This document shows, one piece after another, positions 13,601 through 24,669 of a stretch of 64,000 nt of DNA (positions are counted from its first letter, which is position 1; each line of letters begins with the position of its first letter). The DNA lies in NCBI RefSeq assembly GCF_000208745.1, contig NC_030850.1, forward strand, positions 5,856,957-5,920,956, written 5' to 3'. A model generated the notes under the pieces. That model was not told the DNA's origin and searched no databases. It saw nothing but the letters and a program-made list of their open reading frames with translations. This DNA comes from Theobroma cacao. Its lineage: Eukaryota > Streptophyta > Magnoliopsida > Malvales > Malvaceae. A program made the position numbers and the translations under genes.

Positions 13601-14998
13601 GATTTTGAGTTGTAAACCAATTAAGAATAGCACGACATGTAAAAGAATTATCCAAGACATGATTGGGTATACGAACCTCTGGTATTGGGTATTTCCATGT
13701 GTTCAGAGCTGTGAGTCCAATGGTACTAGAACTTCCACCGTGATAAGCATTTCTCAAGGAAATCATACCAAGATTACCAGTGTACAGTCTGGCCATCAGC
13801 ATGGCTAACTCATTTGCTTCACTCCCGGAATTAACAAAATACACCACCTGCAAAGAAGGTTCATATTGTTAGGATATGATTTTGTTGATGATTCACATTC
13901 ACAAAACAACTCCTTCCAAGGCATTTTTGTAATCCATTAACCAAGCCTTTCTTTTCCTGTTCTTCTTGTGATGAATACCATTAGCCAAACATTCTATTTT
14001 AGCAATCAACAAATTAATAACAGTGGTTGAATTTCACACTGCTTAACTTAAAATTAAGAAGAAACACATGAAAGTATTAGTGACCATCCTTTAACTAACG
14101 TTTTGCTCTAATAAATTTTGTAATACAAACAAAGTTTAATTAAAAATGATTAAATGACTTAAAATTGACCTCCATTCAAACATAATTAGTTTCATATTAC
14201 TCCAAAATTATGATTTTGTTATAATAGCCCTTTTTCTTTTCTTCTTTTTTTTTTTGTTTTTACTTTTTCTTTAATCCAAAATCTTCTTTCACCCAAAACC
14301 TCTAAAGTTGAGTGAATCTTCAACAGAACAGAAAAAGAATCATAAAAAAATTTAAAAACTGAAGAACTTAAATCAGCCAAAGAATAAGATATCAACCTTG
14401 AGATTTCCAGGCATTTTGGAAGCCAAAGCCTCAGCAAAATCAGCAATCGCGTGATGGAGGTAAATAGTGGTAGCGTGCTGGAGAAGTTTACTTTGCTCCA
14501 TTATAGCATTCAAAACGTCCGGATGGCAATGTCCACAGGACACCGTTACGACTCCAGCAATTGCATCCAAATATCTCCTCCCGCTTTCATCAAACAAATA
14601 TTGCATTTTCCCTTCAACAATATTCAACTGAACACAAAAATTAAAAAAAATAATAATTAGCTATGAATTATACAAAACAGAGAAATTACATAATCTGATA
14701 AGGAAACAAGAGTGAAATTTACGGGCTTTTGGTAGTAGTAGAAGAGAGAGGGCCCCAAAAACTTCTTCCGCTTTTCAAGGATTTCATCTGCCGACGGTCC
14801 ATTGTACGGTTTCGGTTGGTAATCGAACACTGGAAGCTGACGTGGCGCACCGCCCGATGCTGCAGCGGCGGCGGAGGAAGAAGAAGTAACCGTAGAGAAG
14901 GAACTGCAGGGAAAGAGTGTACGGTTACGGTTAAAGTTTAATTTTGCTTTGGCTTCCTCTACGGCTCTCCTCAAGATTCTTCTCTGCACCATCGCCAT
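10614..14998 (-). CDS. AGT2: Alanine:glyoxylate aminotransferase 2 homologue, mitochondrial
   Basis: Class III PLP-dependent aminotransferase that transfers the amino group of alanine to glyoxylate, or uses related substrates such as beta-alanine. Nine exons read on -: 14998-14723, 14627-14397, 13847-13677, 12250-12107, 12009-11830, 11622-11397, 11082-10969, 10883-10797, 10657-10614. Phases join without a break to give 490 aa (Arabidopsis AGT2 about 476). Residues 1 to about 50 are rich in Arg, Ser and Ala without acids near the start, fitting a mitochondrial presequence. Visible motifs: SGSEANE at 176-182 (PLP phosphate region), [12 protein letters not shown] at 303-314 with D304 for the pyridine nitrogen, and the Schiff-base lysine K334 in TMAKG, where the exon border falls directly after the Lys codon. 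The C-terminus [14 protein letters not shown] matches AGT2. Closest recalled relative is At4g39660; the PYD4-like paralogues are the main alternative. Confidence 0.93.
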
Positions 14999-15835
14999 GG
15001 CTTATTAAAAAAAAAATTCACAGATTCTCTCTTCAAAAAACAAAAAACAAATATTTGTGAGAAAACGGAACAGTGGAAATGAAACGAAGAGATTTATGGA
15101 GTGATTGGAGTGTGATTATGGGAATTTTGGCTAATCGCTGACGTGGATTTTCTCATTTTTTAGCTCATCTTTGGATATGCTGGGACTGTGCTGCCATGGG
15201 AGTGAGTAGATTCCAACGCGATGATGACAAAGGATTCGATGCTCGAGTTGATTGGTGAAGTAACCATTTATTAGCACCTAATTACGATGATTATGCCTCC
15301 TTAATCAATCCAATTACATATAAAATAATGGGGTTTTTGGGGAATTCAGAATTCATTTGGGACCATGCTTGACTGTTTTTGAGATTTGCATTTAAAATAT
15401 TTTATATATATTCCTTTTGTAGGAAATAATTGAAATGGATTCGAGCTGGGCATGATTAATTAAAGGTGGACAGGACAAAAATAAATAGGAGAACATTTTC
15501 AGGGGTCCCACCAACCACTCCACAATCTTACCTTCCGAAGAGATTTTTAACGAATCTGACACAGTACCATATATTTTTGTATTTCAGCTGAATAACATGC
15601 AGTATATTAAAGATTTTGCTTTGGTATTGGTAGTTATAATTGTTTATTTGTGCAGTACGGTCAACATTTTTTACCTTACTGTAAGGTCAAATAATAAAAA
15701 CCGTATCATCTATAAAATTAAATTGCAATCACAGATTTATATTTAATAAAAAAATTAGTAAACCCATTTAACCGGTTAATAAAAAAATAAAATTAAAAGA
15801 ATTAGAGAGTCCGCAAAGATAAAGACTTTCTAAGA
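14999..15835. other. AGT2 promoter and proximal upstream region
   Basis: The first ~350 bases upstream of the AGT2 start have near-average base composition and should hold the promoter and 5' UTR. Beyond about 15,360 the sequence becomes strongly AT-rich and runs into the tandem array. No gene seen. Confidence 0.5.
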
Positions 15836-18320
15836 AATAATAAAAATAATTATTATTAAAAATAATCATTAAAAAGATTTGACGTAAAATTATAAAAATT
15901 AACATAAAAATAGAATAAATAAATTTAAAATCTCAACGTAAATATGTGAGAGTTAAAATAACATGTCAATTAAGTAAAAAAATATAATTTTTAGCGTAAA
16001 ATACCTTCATTTTAAAATTTTGATCGAAATTATACGAAAGTTTATTAATTTTCAAAATAGATACTTTGTCTCAATAAAATATTTTTTACTAAACATGTAA
16101 GTCCAACTATTAGTGAATCGTTAGTATTTTCATCAGTTTGATAATGTGATAAAGGTAAAAAAATAATTTTACTCTTAATTAATTTTTAAAATTATTATTA
16201 TATAAATTTATTATTTTTTTATTAATTAAAATAAAACTCTCACCTGGGGAGCACCAACCAATGCTCTTCTTTCTTGGGTCCGATTGGTGTTTCTTATTTT
16301 TTTAATTTTTTAAAATATAATAATAATTTTTAAAATTAATAAATAAAAATGAGTATTTTAGTCTTTTCATAATTTCTTGTTTGCACTCTTGAGGTAGAGT
16401 GTCTATTTCGAAAACTAATGAACTTGTTTGGAATTTCGATTAAAACTTAAAGGGTAGGAGTTTTTTACCCTAATTTTTACTAAAAATAAATATTTAAATT
16501 TATATTCTAAGGTTAATATAACAAATTTAAAATTTTAACGTAATTGTGTGAGAGTTAATATAATAAATCAATTATGTAAAAATAATCTATTTTTAATGAA
16601 AAATAAATATTTAAATTATATTCTCAGATTAAAAATATTTAACGATATATAAATTTTAATTTTAAAATAAAAAATAATACGGGTAAAAATAATTATAGTT
16701 AAAAGTTGTCATTAAAAAACTTTAATGTAAAACTGTCAAAATGGACGTAAAAACTTATAAAAGTATAATAAATAAGTTTAAAATCTTAACATAAATGTGT
16801 GAGAGTTAATGTAAAAATTCAATTAAGTAAAAAAAACTAATTTTAATGAAAAACAAACATTTAAATTCATATTCCCAAGTTAAAAGTGTTAAAGATATAT
16901 GAATTTTAATTTTCAAATAAAGAGTAATAAGAATAAAAATAATTATAGTTTAAAATTGCAATTGAAAAGTCTTATCATAGACATATAAGAATTGATGTAA
17001 AAACTTATAAATGTGGAATAATCAAATTTAAAATCTAAACATAAATATGTAAGAGTTAATGTAACAAGTCAATTATGTAAAAAAAAAATATTTTTAATGA
17101 AAAATAAATATTTAAATTTATATTTTCGGACTAAAGTATTTAATGATATATAAATTTTAATTTTAAAATAAAAAATAATAAGAATAAAAATAATTATAGT
17201 TAAAAGTTGCTATTAAAAAATTTTAATGTAAAACTGTAAGAATTGACATAAAAACTTATAAAAGTAGAATAAACAAATTTAAAATCTTAACATAAATGAT
17301 TGAGAGTTAACGTAAAAAATCAATTAAGTAAAAAAAACTAATTTTAATGGAAAAAAATATATATTTATATTCTCAAATTAAAAGTATTTAACGATATATA
17401 AATTTTAATTTTTAAATAAAAAATAATAAGAATAAAAATAATTATAGTTAAAAATTACCATTGAAAAATCTTAACATAAAACTGTAATAATTGAGATAAA
17501 AACTTATAAATGTGGAATCGAAAAAATTTTAAATCTTACTGCAAATGTGTGAAAGTTAACATAAAAAGTTAATTAAGTTAAAAAATAATTTTAATAAAAA
17601 ATAAATATTTAAATTTATATTCTCCAAGTAAAATTTTTTAATGATATATAATTTTTAATTTTTAAATAAAGAGTAATAAGAATAAAAATAATTATAATTA
17701 AAAGTTGCTATTGAAAAGCCTTGACATAAAAATGTAAGAATTGATATAAAAACTTATAAAGTTTAAATAACTAAATTTAAAATCTTAACGTAAATGTGTG
17801 AGAGTTAACATAACAAGTCAATTATGTAAAAAAATATATTTTTAATAAAAAACAAATATTTAAATTTATATTCTCATATTAAAAGTATTTAACGATATAT
17901 AAATTTTAATTTTAAAATAAAAAATAATAATAATAAAAATAATTATAGTTAAAAGTTGCCATTAAAAAAATCTTAATGTAAAGTTGTAAAAATTAACGTA
18001 AAAACTTATAAAAGTGAAATAAACAAATTTAAAATTTCAAAATAAATATGTGAGAGTTAAAGTAAAAATTCAATTAATAAAAAATAATTTTAATGAAAAA
18101 TTAAAATTTATATTTATATTATTGAGCTTAAAGTATTTATCGATATATAAATTTTAATAAAAAATAATAAGGATAAAAATAATTATAATTAAAAGTTACC
18201 ATTGAAAAGTTTTGACGTAAAATCATAAGAATTGACGTAAAAATTTATAAAGATAGAATAAACAAATTTAAAATCTTAACGTAAATGTGTGAGAGTTAAT
18301 GTAATAAGTCATAATGATAA
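15836..18320. repeat. Degenerate tandem array of ~250-bp AT-rich units (about 9 copies)
   Basis: A conserved anchor (TGTGAGAGTTAA and variants, preceded by AAATTTAAAATCTTAACGTA-like sequence) recurs at about 15946, 16548, 16799, 17049, 17300, 17549, 17798, 18050 and 18289. The steps are 239-252 bases apart except for the first, which is stretched by a transposon insertion. Each full unit also carries GAATAAAAATAATTATAGTT, TATTTAAATTTATATTCT-like and GATATATAAATTTTAAT segments in the same order. Composition is extremely AT-rich with no open frame of interest. It is a local satellite or long minisatellite; I do not recognise its family. Confidence 0.9.
15994..16470. mobile_element. Mutator-like MITE nested in the tandem array
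   Basis: The left end (from 15995) and the reverse complement of the right end (from 16470) align over roughly 80 bases with imperfect but clear identity; shared blocks include AATCGAAATT/GATCGAAATT, TTTTCGAAATAGA/TTTTCAAAATAGA and CTCAA. The same 9-bp sequence TAATTTTTA borders both sides (15985-15993 and 16471-16479), a target duplication of the size made by Mutator-like elements. It has no coding capacity. A more G+C-rich block near 16240-16290 lies in the middle. Outside the element the array unit resumes in register, so the insertion came after the array formed. Confidence 0.75.
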
Positions 18321-19660
18321 TTTTTATTGAATTAAATTAATTAAATATAATTTTAATATTAAAAGAATAATATTCTTAAATTTTAAGCTAAAAAATAGAA
18401 TAAAATTTAAAATCAAATAACATTTAAAATAAATAGATGTATTTAAAAATTACTTACCTTGTTAACTTAAAATGGATAAGTTTAAAAATTATAAATATTG
18501 TTTGCCTGTTAACCTTATACAAGTTTTTATTATTATTTTTAATTATATTAATTGATCTTACAATAAAATTGATTTATTGTAACGGTCACTATAATTTTCT
18601 TTCAAATATTAGTGAATGTTTAAATTAAAATGTAGAACTTTTAGGCAAAATTTTAATTAAATAAAAAATGAAACTAAAAATAATAATAATTTGATATTAA
18701 TTTTAAACCACCCATGTGCAAATATCGTTTATATGAAACCTTTTCACTCTTCAATCTTCAAAGTTTTTATTTAAATATTGTTACCATCACCAAGTTCTGT
18801 ACCAGTGGTTACTCCGCTCGAGTTTTGCGACCGTTGCTCCCTTACTCATCGAGGCTTGGCTATTGCCTTGTCGATGAGATATACGTCACACGCTTCAACA
18901 CCATTCGTTTTTTAAGCTAATTTTGTTTTTAAAAATTTTTATTTTTCTCATTTTCTTTATCAATATTTTTGGATATTCAATACTTTTATATGTTCTAAAT
19001 TTATATTTTTCATAATTTTCTTTAACTTTTGGACATCAAAAACAAAGATACAAATGGAACCCGAAGAGTAATACTTTGAAGCAATGGTTAAAGTTATTAT
19101 TTAAGAACTATACTATTTAATACAATAAAACTATTATAGTCTAATTACTTTTAATTATCATAACTTAAACTCATTACATTTACACGTAAAAATCGAATTG
19201 AATATATATATATATATATCTTAAAAGTAGTATTTAGTATCTTAAACATTCAATCTGTTCAGTAAAATTCTAAATAAAAAATTGCATTCATCACAACCTC
19301 TACAGCTATATAAAGTATTTCCCCATTTTGATTTCTAACAAATCAATCTTTTGCATACTCCCAACTGTTTTTGGATACATGTGTCTCCCTTGTCCAATAT
19401 AAGCAAATTATAAACCATCATTACTTCTTCTTAGCACTAACGTTGTGTCATTGTCCAAATGGCACGTCAAATCATACCAACCAAGTTAAGACCCTAATGG
19501 CCAACAAGAATATAGAGCAATTTTTCCATGATTTCACCAAATTTAAGAGATTTATGATTTGATTGAATCAAAGTATAGGATTGGTTTGAAGCACTTTCAT
19601 CAACTATAAGCTAATTAAAAAGAAAGCAAGAAAAAGAGATTGTTTGTTCTAGAACTAATG
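18321..19660. other. AT-rich intergenic DNA
   Basis: No gene seen. There is a (TA)n run near 19,204-19,219. A small island of balanced composition lies at 18,790-18,905, containing an 8-bp stem (CTCATCGA at 18845-18852 against TCGATGAG at 18871-18878). This island could be a decayed gene fragment, but I recognise no protein in it. Confidence 0.5.
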
Positions 19661-20090
19661 TCAAAAAGTTGTACATGGTTAAAAAATTTAAATTATTTAA
19701 AAATTTGAAATAAATTTTTATTTTTTATTATATTCAATTAAATGTATATATTTTTATTTTGAATCAAATAAACTCTTGTACTTAATAGTTGATTAATTGT
19801 TATTAATTAAAATATCAGTTATCATTTTATGTCATATGACGTTAATGTGACATGTTAATATATTATAATAATGATAATGTGACATACTGATGTATTATTT
19901 TTCATCTTTAACGTCAATGTCACATCATTATCACGACATCATCATGTAGATATAAAATGATAAATGATATTTAATTAATGTGAATTAATCAACCGTAAAT
20001 TATAATAACTAATTTGACTTAAAATAAAAAAACAGAAATTTAAATGAACATATTTGAATTTCTTTAAATAGTTCATAAACTTTTTCAAGC
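19660..20090. mobile_element. Fold-back (long inverted repeat) MITE-like element
   Basis: The left arm read forward and the right arm read in reverse complement match along most of their length. Paired blocks include AAAAAGT at both ends, GTTGATTAATT, ATTAATTAAAATATCA against ATTAATTAAATATCA, TTATCATTTTAT, and AATGTGACAT near the centre. The whole ~425 bp could therefore fold into one long imperfect hairpin. No coding capacity. Exact ends and a target duplication are not certain. The arms' length fits a Mutator-type or fold-back MITE. Confidence 0.65.
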
Positions 20091-20553
20091 ATTATACCTA
20101 TTAAATTCCACTTTCTTAAAGTCAGTATAATTTTAACTTTCAATATTACCCTTCAACTGCTATTCAACATAACATCAATCTGTTCATATTGCCCTTAACT
20201 TCAGTGAATTCGCACATAGCAGAGTTGTTCAACTTAACTGAAAGATTAGTAACTTGTGAGGAATAAGAACGGGTAGAAGTTTTATTAGTTGTTCTACAAA
20301 TATAAAAACAAAATTCTTCAGAAATTCAGAAAGAGGAAAAGCAGTAAACAGAGATTCAGAGGTCCTAAAGGATGTCAGTAATCATTGTATCAATAACATC
20401 AGGAGTCAATGAGGGACAGTGAAGCAGCAATTCACATTCATAAAACATAGTATACAAACCAATTTCATGAATTTTCCACTCCCTTAAGCCATATTCTTCT
20501 TCTTGCCCTGGGAAGTTGATGCTCGCATGAGGTCACTGCTGTTAGATACTGAT

Positions 20554-20715
20554 TTACTGGTTGACATGTGAATGACTGTTTCTAAGATCTTTTAACAATT
20601 TCTCCTTTACAATCTTCACTGCAATATTCAGCTGATTAGCATAGTAAAGAAAACCAGCCTTTTCTGATTTCCCCTTTTTCTTTTCTCTGTAAGCAAAAAC
20701 GAAGTTCACTGCCAT
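20554..20715 (-). CDS. Small open frame of unknown function, possible terminal exon
   Basis: A 53-codon frame on - starts at an ATG with A at -3. Its product is lysine-rich with an amphipathic look (contains EKAGFLYYANQLNIAVKIVK and ends SHVNQ). A splice-acceptor-like TTTTTGCTTACAG occurs inside the frame on -, so it could instead be the last exon of a longer transcript. I do not recognise the sequence. It may be a chance frame in the PPR 3' UTR. Confidence 0.2.
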   Translation of the reverse strand: MAVNFVFAYREKKKGKSEKAGFLYYANQLNIAVKIVKEKLLKDLRNSHSHVNQ

Positions 20716-21630
20716 TTTGAACTGAGATCATTACCATGTCTCTTCACACACGTTCAAGGAGAGTAATATGCATCATGTATACAAAAAATGTTGGGAGTCT
20801 TGGTCAGAGCAAGCTGCCGTATCCTATTACCAGAAGTAATTGGGAGAAGCTCCTTAGAAACAAGAACCAGAAACATAAGAGCTTTTAATCTGCAGCTCCA
20901 AGACAAAGCACCCTCAATAAACAACACAGATAATTTTGAAAATGATGCCAAAGTTTGACATTGCTCAAGAAGATAAAAAATAATAATGAAAAGAGAAAAG
21001 AAAAAAGAAAAAGAAAAGAAACCATTCTAGACATTCTGATTTAAGTTGACCAAAATTGCTTTCAAATACTTAGTACTTTAAAGCAAGATGAATTATTACC
21101 CCTAAACTGCTGTAATTATAATCAGAGCACTCAGAGTAACATTAATACAAATGCATGACTTGTGCATAGATCCATATGTAGCAAGGCCTATAAAATTATG
21201 GGAACCATAGAAAGAATAGTACAGAGAAGGTGGAAAACTAGTTTTGATATAAAAGAGGGGTGTACAGCAAACCAATGAATAGTTTCTCTCTGAAATTAAT
21301 ACCATAGATACACTGATATTCATAACACCATTATGCCACCACTGTGCTAATCAATCAATCAAGTCATTAGAAGATATAACAGCCTATTCTAATTCAAAAT
21401 GCAAAATGGTACTGTAGGAGTTCAAAATCTTCTGATAGATCCGATCTTAATGTGTAACCTGTGCGTGAAAATGCAACATAACTGATTACTATTTTTTTTC
21501 TTGGCAAGGAAAAGCTATTACAGAATAACTGCTTATATTACATCATACTCGTTAAGGGCATCCAATAACCAGAAGCCTGTTCCCCTCCCCCACACATTGA
21601 AACAAAGTAGGGGGTAGATGATCACAAATT

Positions 21631-21791
21631 CTTTTTGTGCCAGCAGCTGACCGTTTATCATGAAATTAGAAGGCAGAAGTCAAATGCTCACCCATGCAGA
21701 TAAACAAAGTAAATGTAGATGAGGACGGTAATCTTTTTGTGCAAGAAAGTGACTGTTTATCATGAGAATACGAGGTAGAAGTCTAATGCAT
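21631..21791. repeat. Two copies of a ~59-bp segment, spacing 102 bp
   Basis: CTTTTTGTGC, GTTTATCATGA and AGAAGTC(A/T)AATGC occur in the same order at 21631-21689 and 21733-21791. This is a simple local duplication with several mismatches. Confidence 0.75.
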
Positions 21792-22320
21792 CATTTATTT
21801 CCATATTCTTTAGAAAAATAACAGATGTTGAATACTTTCATTATTCAAAAGAATCAAAACAAGCTCAGAGCCCAAAAGTGGTTGAAACTTACAAGGACTG
21901 AGGAAGCTCTACCCTATTTTATGTGCTGCAGAGATTGATTCCAGAAAGAGATTAGCTATGTTCTGCGGTGAAATCCAGATACCGTGCAGATATACTTGAG
22001 AAATATATTTCCTTAAAGAAAAATGCCCAACCTCAGATGACATTAACAAGGGTAGCAATACATTGTTGTGTCTTCCTGAAACTAGAGCAGCCAAGTGCAA
22101 TCAACATACATGCTCAAGGCCACAAGAAGGCCACAATATTCAACTCCGCAATCACGTGTTGAAGCCAAGAAGCAGAACTCTAGAGGCAAGTCCATCAGGG
22201 TGGAATTCACTTGAAAACTCGTGAAAGAGTAGCTACTGTTTGATGTCAAGGATCAACCTCGTTAACAATAAATAGTATTGGACTTTTTGCTGGGTTGTTC
22301 TTTCCAACTCCATCCATTAC

Positions 22321-24669
22321 CTACCAATAGTCGCAACAAGAACACAAACCATCCTTGAAATGGTGGAAACGAGTAGCATCTCTTATGATAATTTCTCTGC
22401 CAGAGAGTTTAGATATAAATTTAATGGCAGAGTGGCAGTCATTACAGACTCTGAGATTTTTCATGATCCTCAAAGTGGTGTTCTCAGGAGTACTTATTAG
22501 TGCAAAAGCAATGGCCAATTTCTCACTATGATGTTTAAGCATCTGCTCCTTAACTTCTTCCTCAAGGTCATGTAATACTGATTCAGTATCTGGAACAAAG
22601 CCCATCTTTTTTATATCTTCCCATATCTTTGCCATCATCTTGTAGACTTCATCTTTCTGTGGATGAAGCCCATCCTCAGCTCCGAAGATATGGACTTTGT
22701 TCTTTATCTGAACCCAACTAATTCCTTGTTCTTTCTTCACCCCTCCATCCTTCATTAACTTGCGAATTTTTGCAGCATCTTCCCACTTTCCACAAACTGA
22801 ATACAAATTAGCTAGGGCTGAGTAGGCCCCACTGTTGTCAGGGTCAATACAGAGCAATCTTTCTGCTGCCACCTTTCCGAGGTCTACATTCTTATAAACC
22901 TTACAAGAAGATAAGAGTGAACCCCAAGTTATAACATCTGGTTCAATGGGCATTTTTTCAATAAAATCATATGCCTCTTGTACCAATCCAGCACGCCCAA
23001 GAAGGTCAACCATCAATGCATAGTGGCTTAGTGTTGGTTCAATTTTGTGAAAATCTTTCATCATATTGTAATACCTGTGGCCCTGTTCTACCAGTCCCAC
23101 ATGTGTACAAGCAGAGAGCACACCCACATATGTTATATGGTCAGGCTTGATTCCAGCTGCCAGCAATTCTTCAAACAGCTCAAGGGCTTCTTCTCCAAGA
23201 CCATGTTGAGCCAGACCCATTATCATGGATGTCCAAGATACAGTATCTCTGGACCAATGTATCTGACTGAATATTTGCCTTGCACAATTAATGTTTCCAG
23301 CTCTAGAATACATGGTAATTAGAGCATTGTTCACAGAAACTGAGGATGCTTGTCCAGTTCTTATCGCACTTGCATGAATTTGTTTGCCATGATCCAATGA
23401 AGTCAAGCTTGAGCTGACACTCAACATGGCTGCCAGAGTGAAGTTGTTTGGTTTTGGACCATCTCTAACCATTAATCTGAATAGCTCCAATGCATCATTA
23501 TTCAAGCCATTCTGCAAGTATCCAACAATCATGGCTGTCCAGGCAACCACATCACGGTCTCTCAATGTGTCAAAGATCTCTCTAGCTGGTTTTAAATCTC
23601 CAAGCTTAATATATCCATCTAATAAGGATGTAAATGCAATGACATCAAGGTGTGAAATTCCACTCTTCTCTACAATCTTTTGACCAATTTGAACCCCACC
23701 GGACTTTGCATACATTGAAATCAAAGCATTTCCTACTGGTCCATATGTATCAAATTTGGTGCTAACAATACGAGCATGAATTTGTTTCCCAAGTTTCAAC
23801 ATCTCAAGATTGGCACAAGCTGATAATGCACTAATAAACGTGAATTTATCAGGAAGCAACAAAGAATCCCTCAGCATATTACCAAATGTACCCAGAGCAT
23901 CAAGATCAAACCCATGTTGATTGTAACCTGCAATCATTGAATTCCATGTCACGATATCTCTCTCATTCATCCTACAAAATTGTTCACGTGCAAGATCAAC
24001 TTGACCATACTGCATATGCAATGAAATCATAACATTCCAACTCGACGTATCCCTATGTCCCATCCTATCAAAAATAACCCTTGTTATCATGGGGTCACCT
24101 GACTTTGCATACATATTTAACAAAGAATTTGCAACACTAACATAACTACTAAGCCCAAACTTAACAACACAAGAATGTACCTTTCGACCAATATCTAAAG
24201 TTTCAATAGCAGCACATGATGCAAGTGCACTAGTAATTGTGTACTGCGTTGGCGTAACTCGTTCTTTAATCATTTCATCAAACACTTTTATAGCACTTTG
24301 GAAATGACCCATCTGATTATACCCCACGATCATTGTGCTCCACGAAACAGAATCAGGATTCGGTATCTTATTAAAAATTTCATTGGCTTCAGCCATTTTA
24401 CCCTGTTTGGAATAAGCTGATAAAAGGGTGTTCCACGAGAAAATGGTCTTCACAGGCATTTCATCAAACAAGGATTGAGCATCGTAAAACGACCCGGTTT
24501 TGGAGTAAACATTCATGAGATTGTTCAGTAAGAAGACACTAAAGTGAAGCCCGGCTTTTATTATTCGAGCGTGGATGGATTTTCCGGCTAAGAGGTCTTT
24601 GGATCTAAGGCTTTCTTGGAGGAGACAAGCGGTGTGATATGACAAAGAGGATGGGTCTGGGATGTTCAT
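22321..24669 (-). CDS. PLS-class pentatricopeptide repeat protein with E and DYW domains
   Basis: Intronless 782-codon gene, typical for plant organelle RNA-editing PPR proteins that bind a specific transcript and support C-to-U deamination. From about residue 25 to 600 it is built of P, L and S repeats (recurring SWNTLLSAYSKQG, NALISMYAKSG, VAWTAMIVGY). These are followed by E/E+ motifs and a complete DYW deaminase domain. The zinc/catalytic signature HSE...CxxC is present: H714, E716, C742, C745. The protein ends CSCCDYW; most relatives have Arg or another residue where the third Cys stands. It matches, as I recall, Arabidopsis At2g22070 (about 786 aa) almost end to end. Mitochondrial or plastid location is expected, but the N-terminus is short and the target compartment cannot be read from sequence. 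The RNA target is unknown. Confidence 0.93.
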   Translation of the reverse strand: MNIPDPSSLSYHTACLLQESLRSKDLLAGKSIHARIIKAGLHFSVFLLNNLMNVYSKTGSFYDAQSLFDEMPVKTIFSWNTLLSAYSKQGKMAEANEIFNKIPNPDSVSWSTMIVGYNQMGHFQSAIKVFDEMIKERVTPTQYTITSALASCAAIETLDIGRKVHSCVVKFGLSSYVSVANSLLNMYAKSGDPMITRVIFDRMGHRDTSSWNVMISLHMQYGQVDLAREQFCRMNERDIVTWNSMIAGYNQHGFDLDALGTFGNMLRDSLLLPDKFTFISALSACANLEMLKLGKQIHARIVSTKFDTYGPVGNALISMYAKSGGVQIGQKIVEKSGISHLDVIAFTSLLDGYIKLGDLKPAREIFDTLRDRDVVAWTAMIVGYLQNGLNNDALELFRLMVRDGPKPNNFTLAAMLSVSSSLTSLDHGKQIHASAIRTGQASSVSVNNALITMYSRAGNINCARQIFSQIHWSRDTVSWTSMIMGLAQHGLGEEALELFEELLAAGIKPDHITYVGVLSACTHVGLVEQGHRYYNMMKDFHKIEPTLSHYALMVDLLGRAGLVQEAYDFIEKMPIEPDVITWGSLLSSCKVYKNVDLGKVAAERLLCIDPDNSGAYSALANLYSVCGKWEDAAKIRKLMKDGGVKKEQGISWVQIKNKVHIFGAEDGLHPQKDEVYKMMAKIWEDIKKMGFVPDTESVLHDLEEEVKEQMLKHHSEKLAIAFALISTPENTTLRIMKNLRVCNDCHSAIKFISKLSGREIIIRDATRFHHFKDGLCSCCDYW

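Larger units (their letters stand above)
20091..22320. other. Region downstream of the DYW-PPR gene, probable long 3' UTR
   Basis: This stretch lies 3' of the PPR gene on the minus strand and is much less AT-rich than the desert next to it. Plant PPR genes often have long, sometimes spliced 3' UTRs, so it may be transcribed with the PPR gene. It contains a duplicated ~59-bp segment (21631-21689 and 21733-21791) and a short open frame (20554-20715). No known protein family was recognised. Confidence 0.4.

Noticed and set aside
15836..18320. CRISPR-like spacing of repeats
   Set aside because: The repeats are whole ~250-bp degenerate units with no short repeat/unique spacer structure, and this is plant nuclear DNA.
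18840..18880. Hairpin with an 8-bp stem in a G+C island, possible microRNA
   Set aside because: The stem is too short and is interrupted by a bulge, so it does not meet the length of a plant microRNA precursor.
18437..18920. 63- and 68-codon open frames in the AT-rich desert
   Set aside because: Composition is what AT-rich noise gives; no motif or splice context supports them.
20754..20951. 65-codon minus-strand frame behind the PPR gene
   Set aside because: No family resemblance and an in-frame context typical of 3' UTR.
23047..23683. Plus-strand frames inside the DYW-PPR gene
   Set aside because: They are antisense shadows of a long conserved gene.
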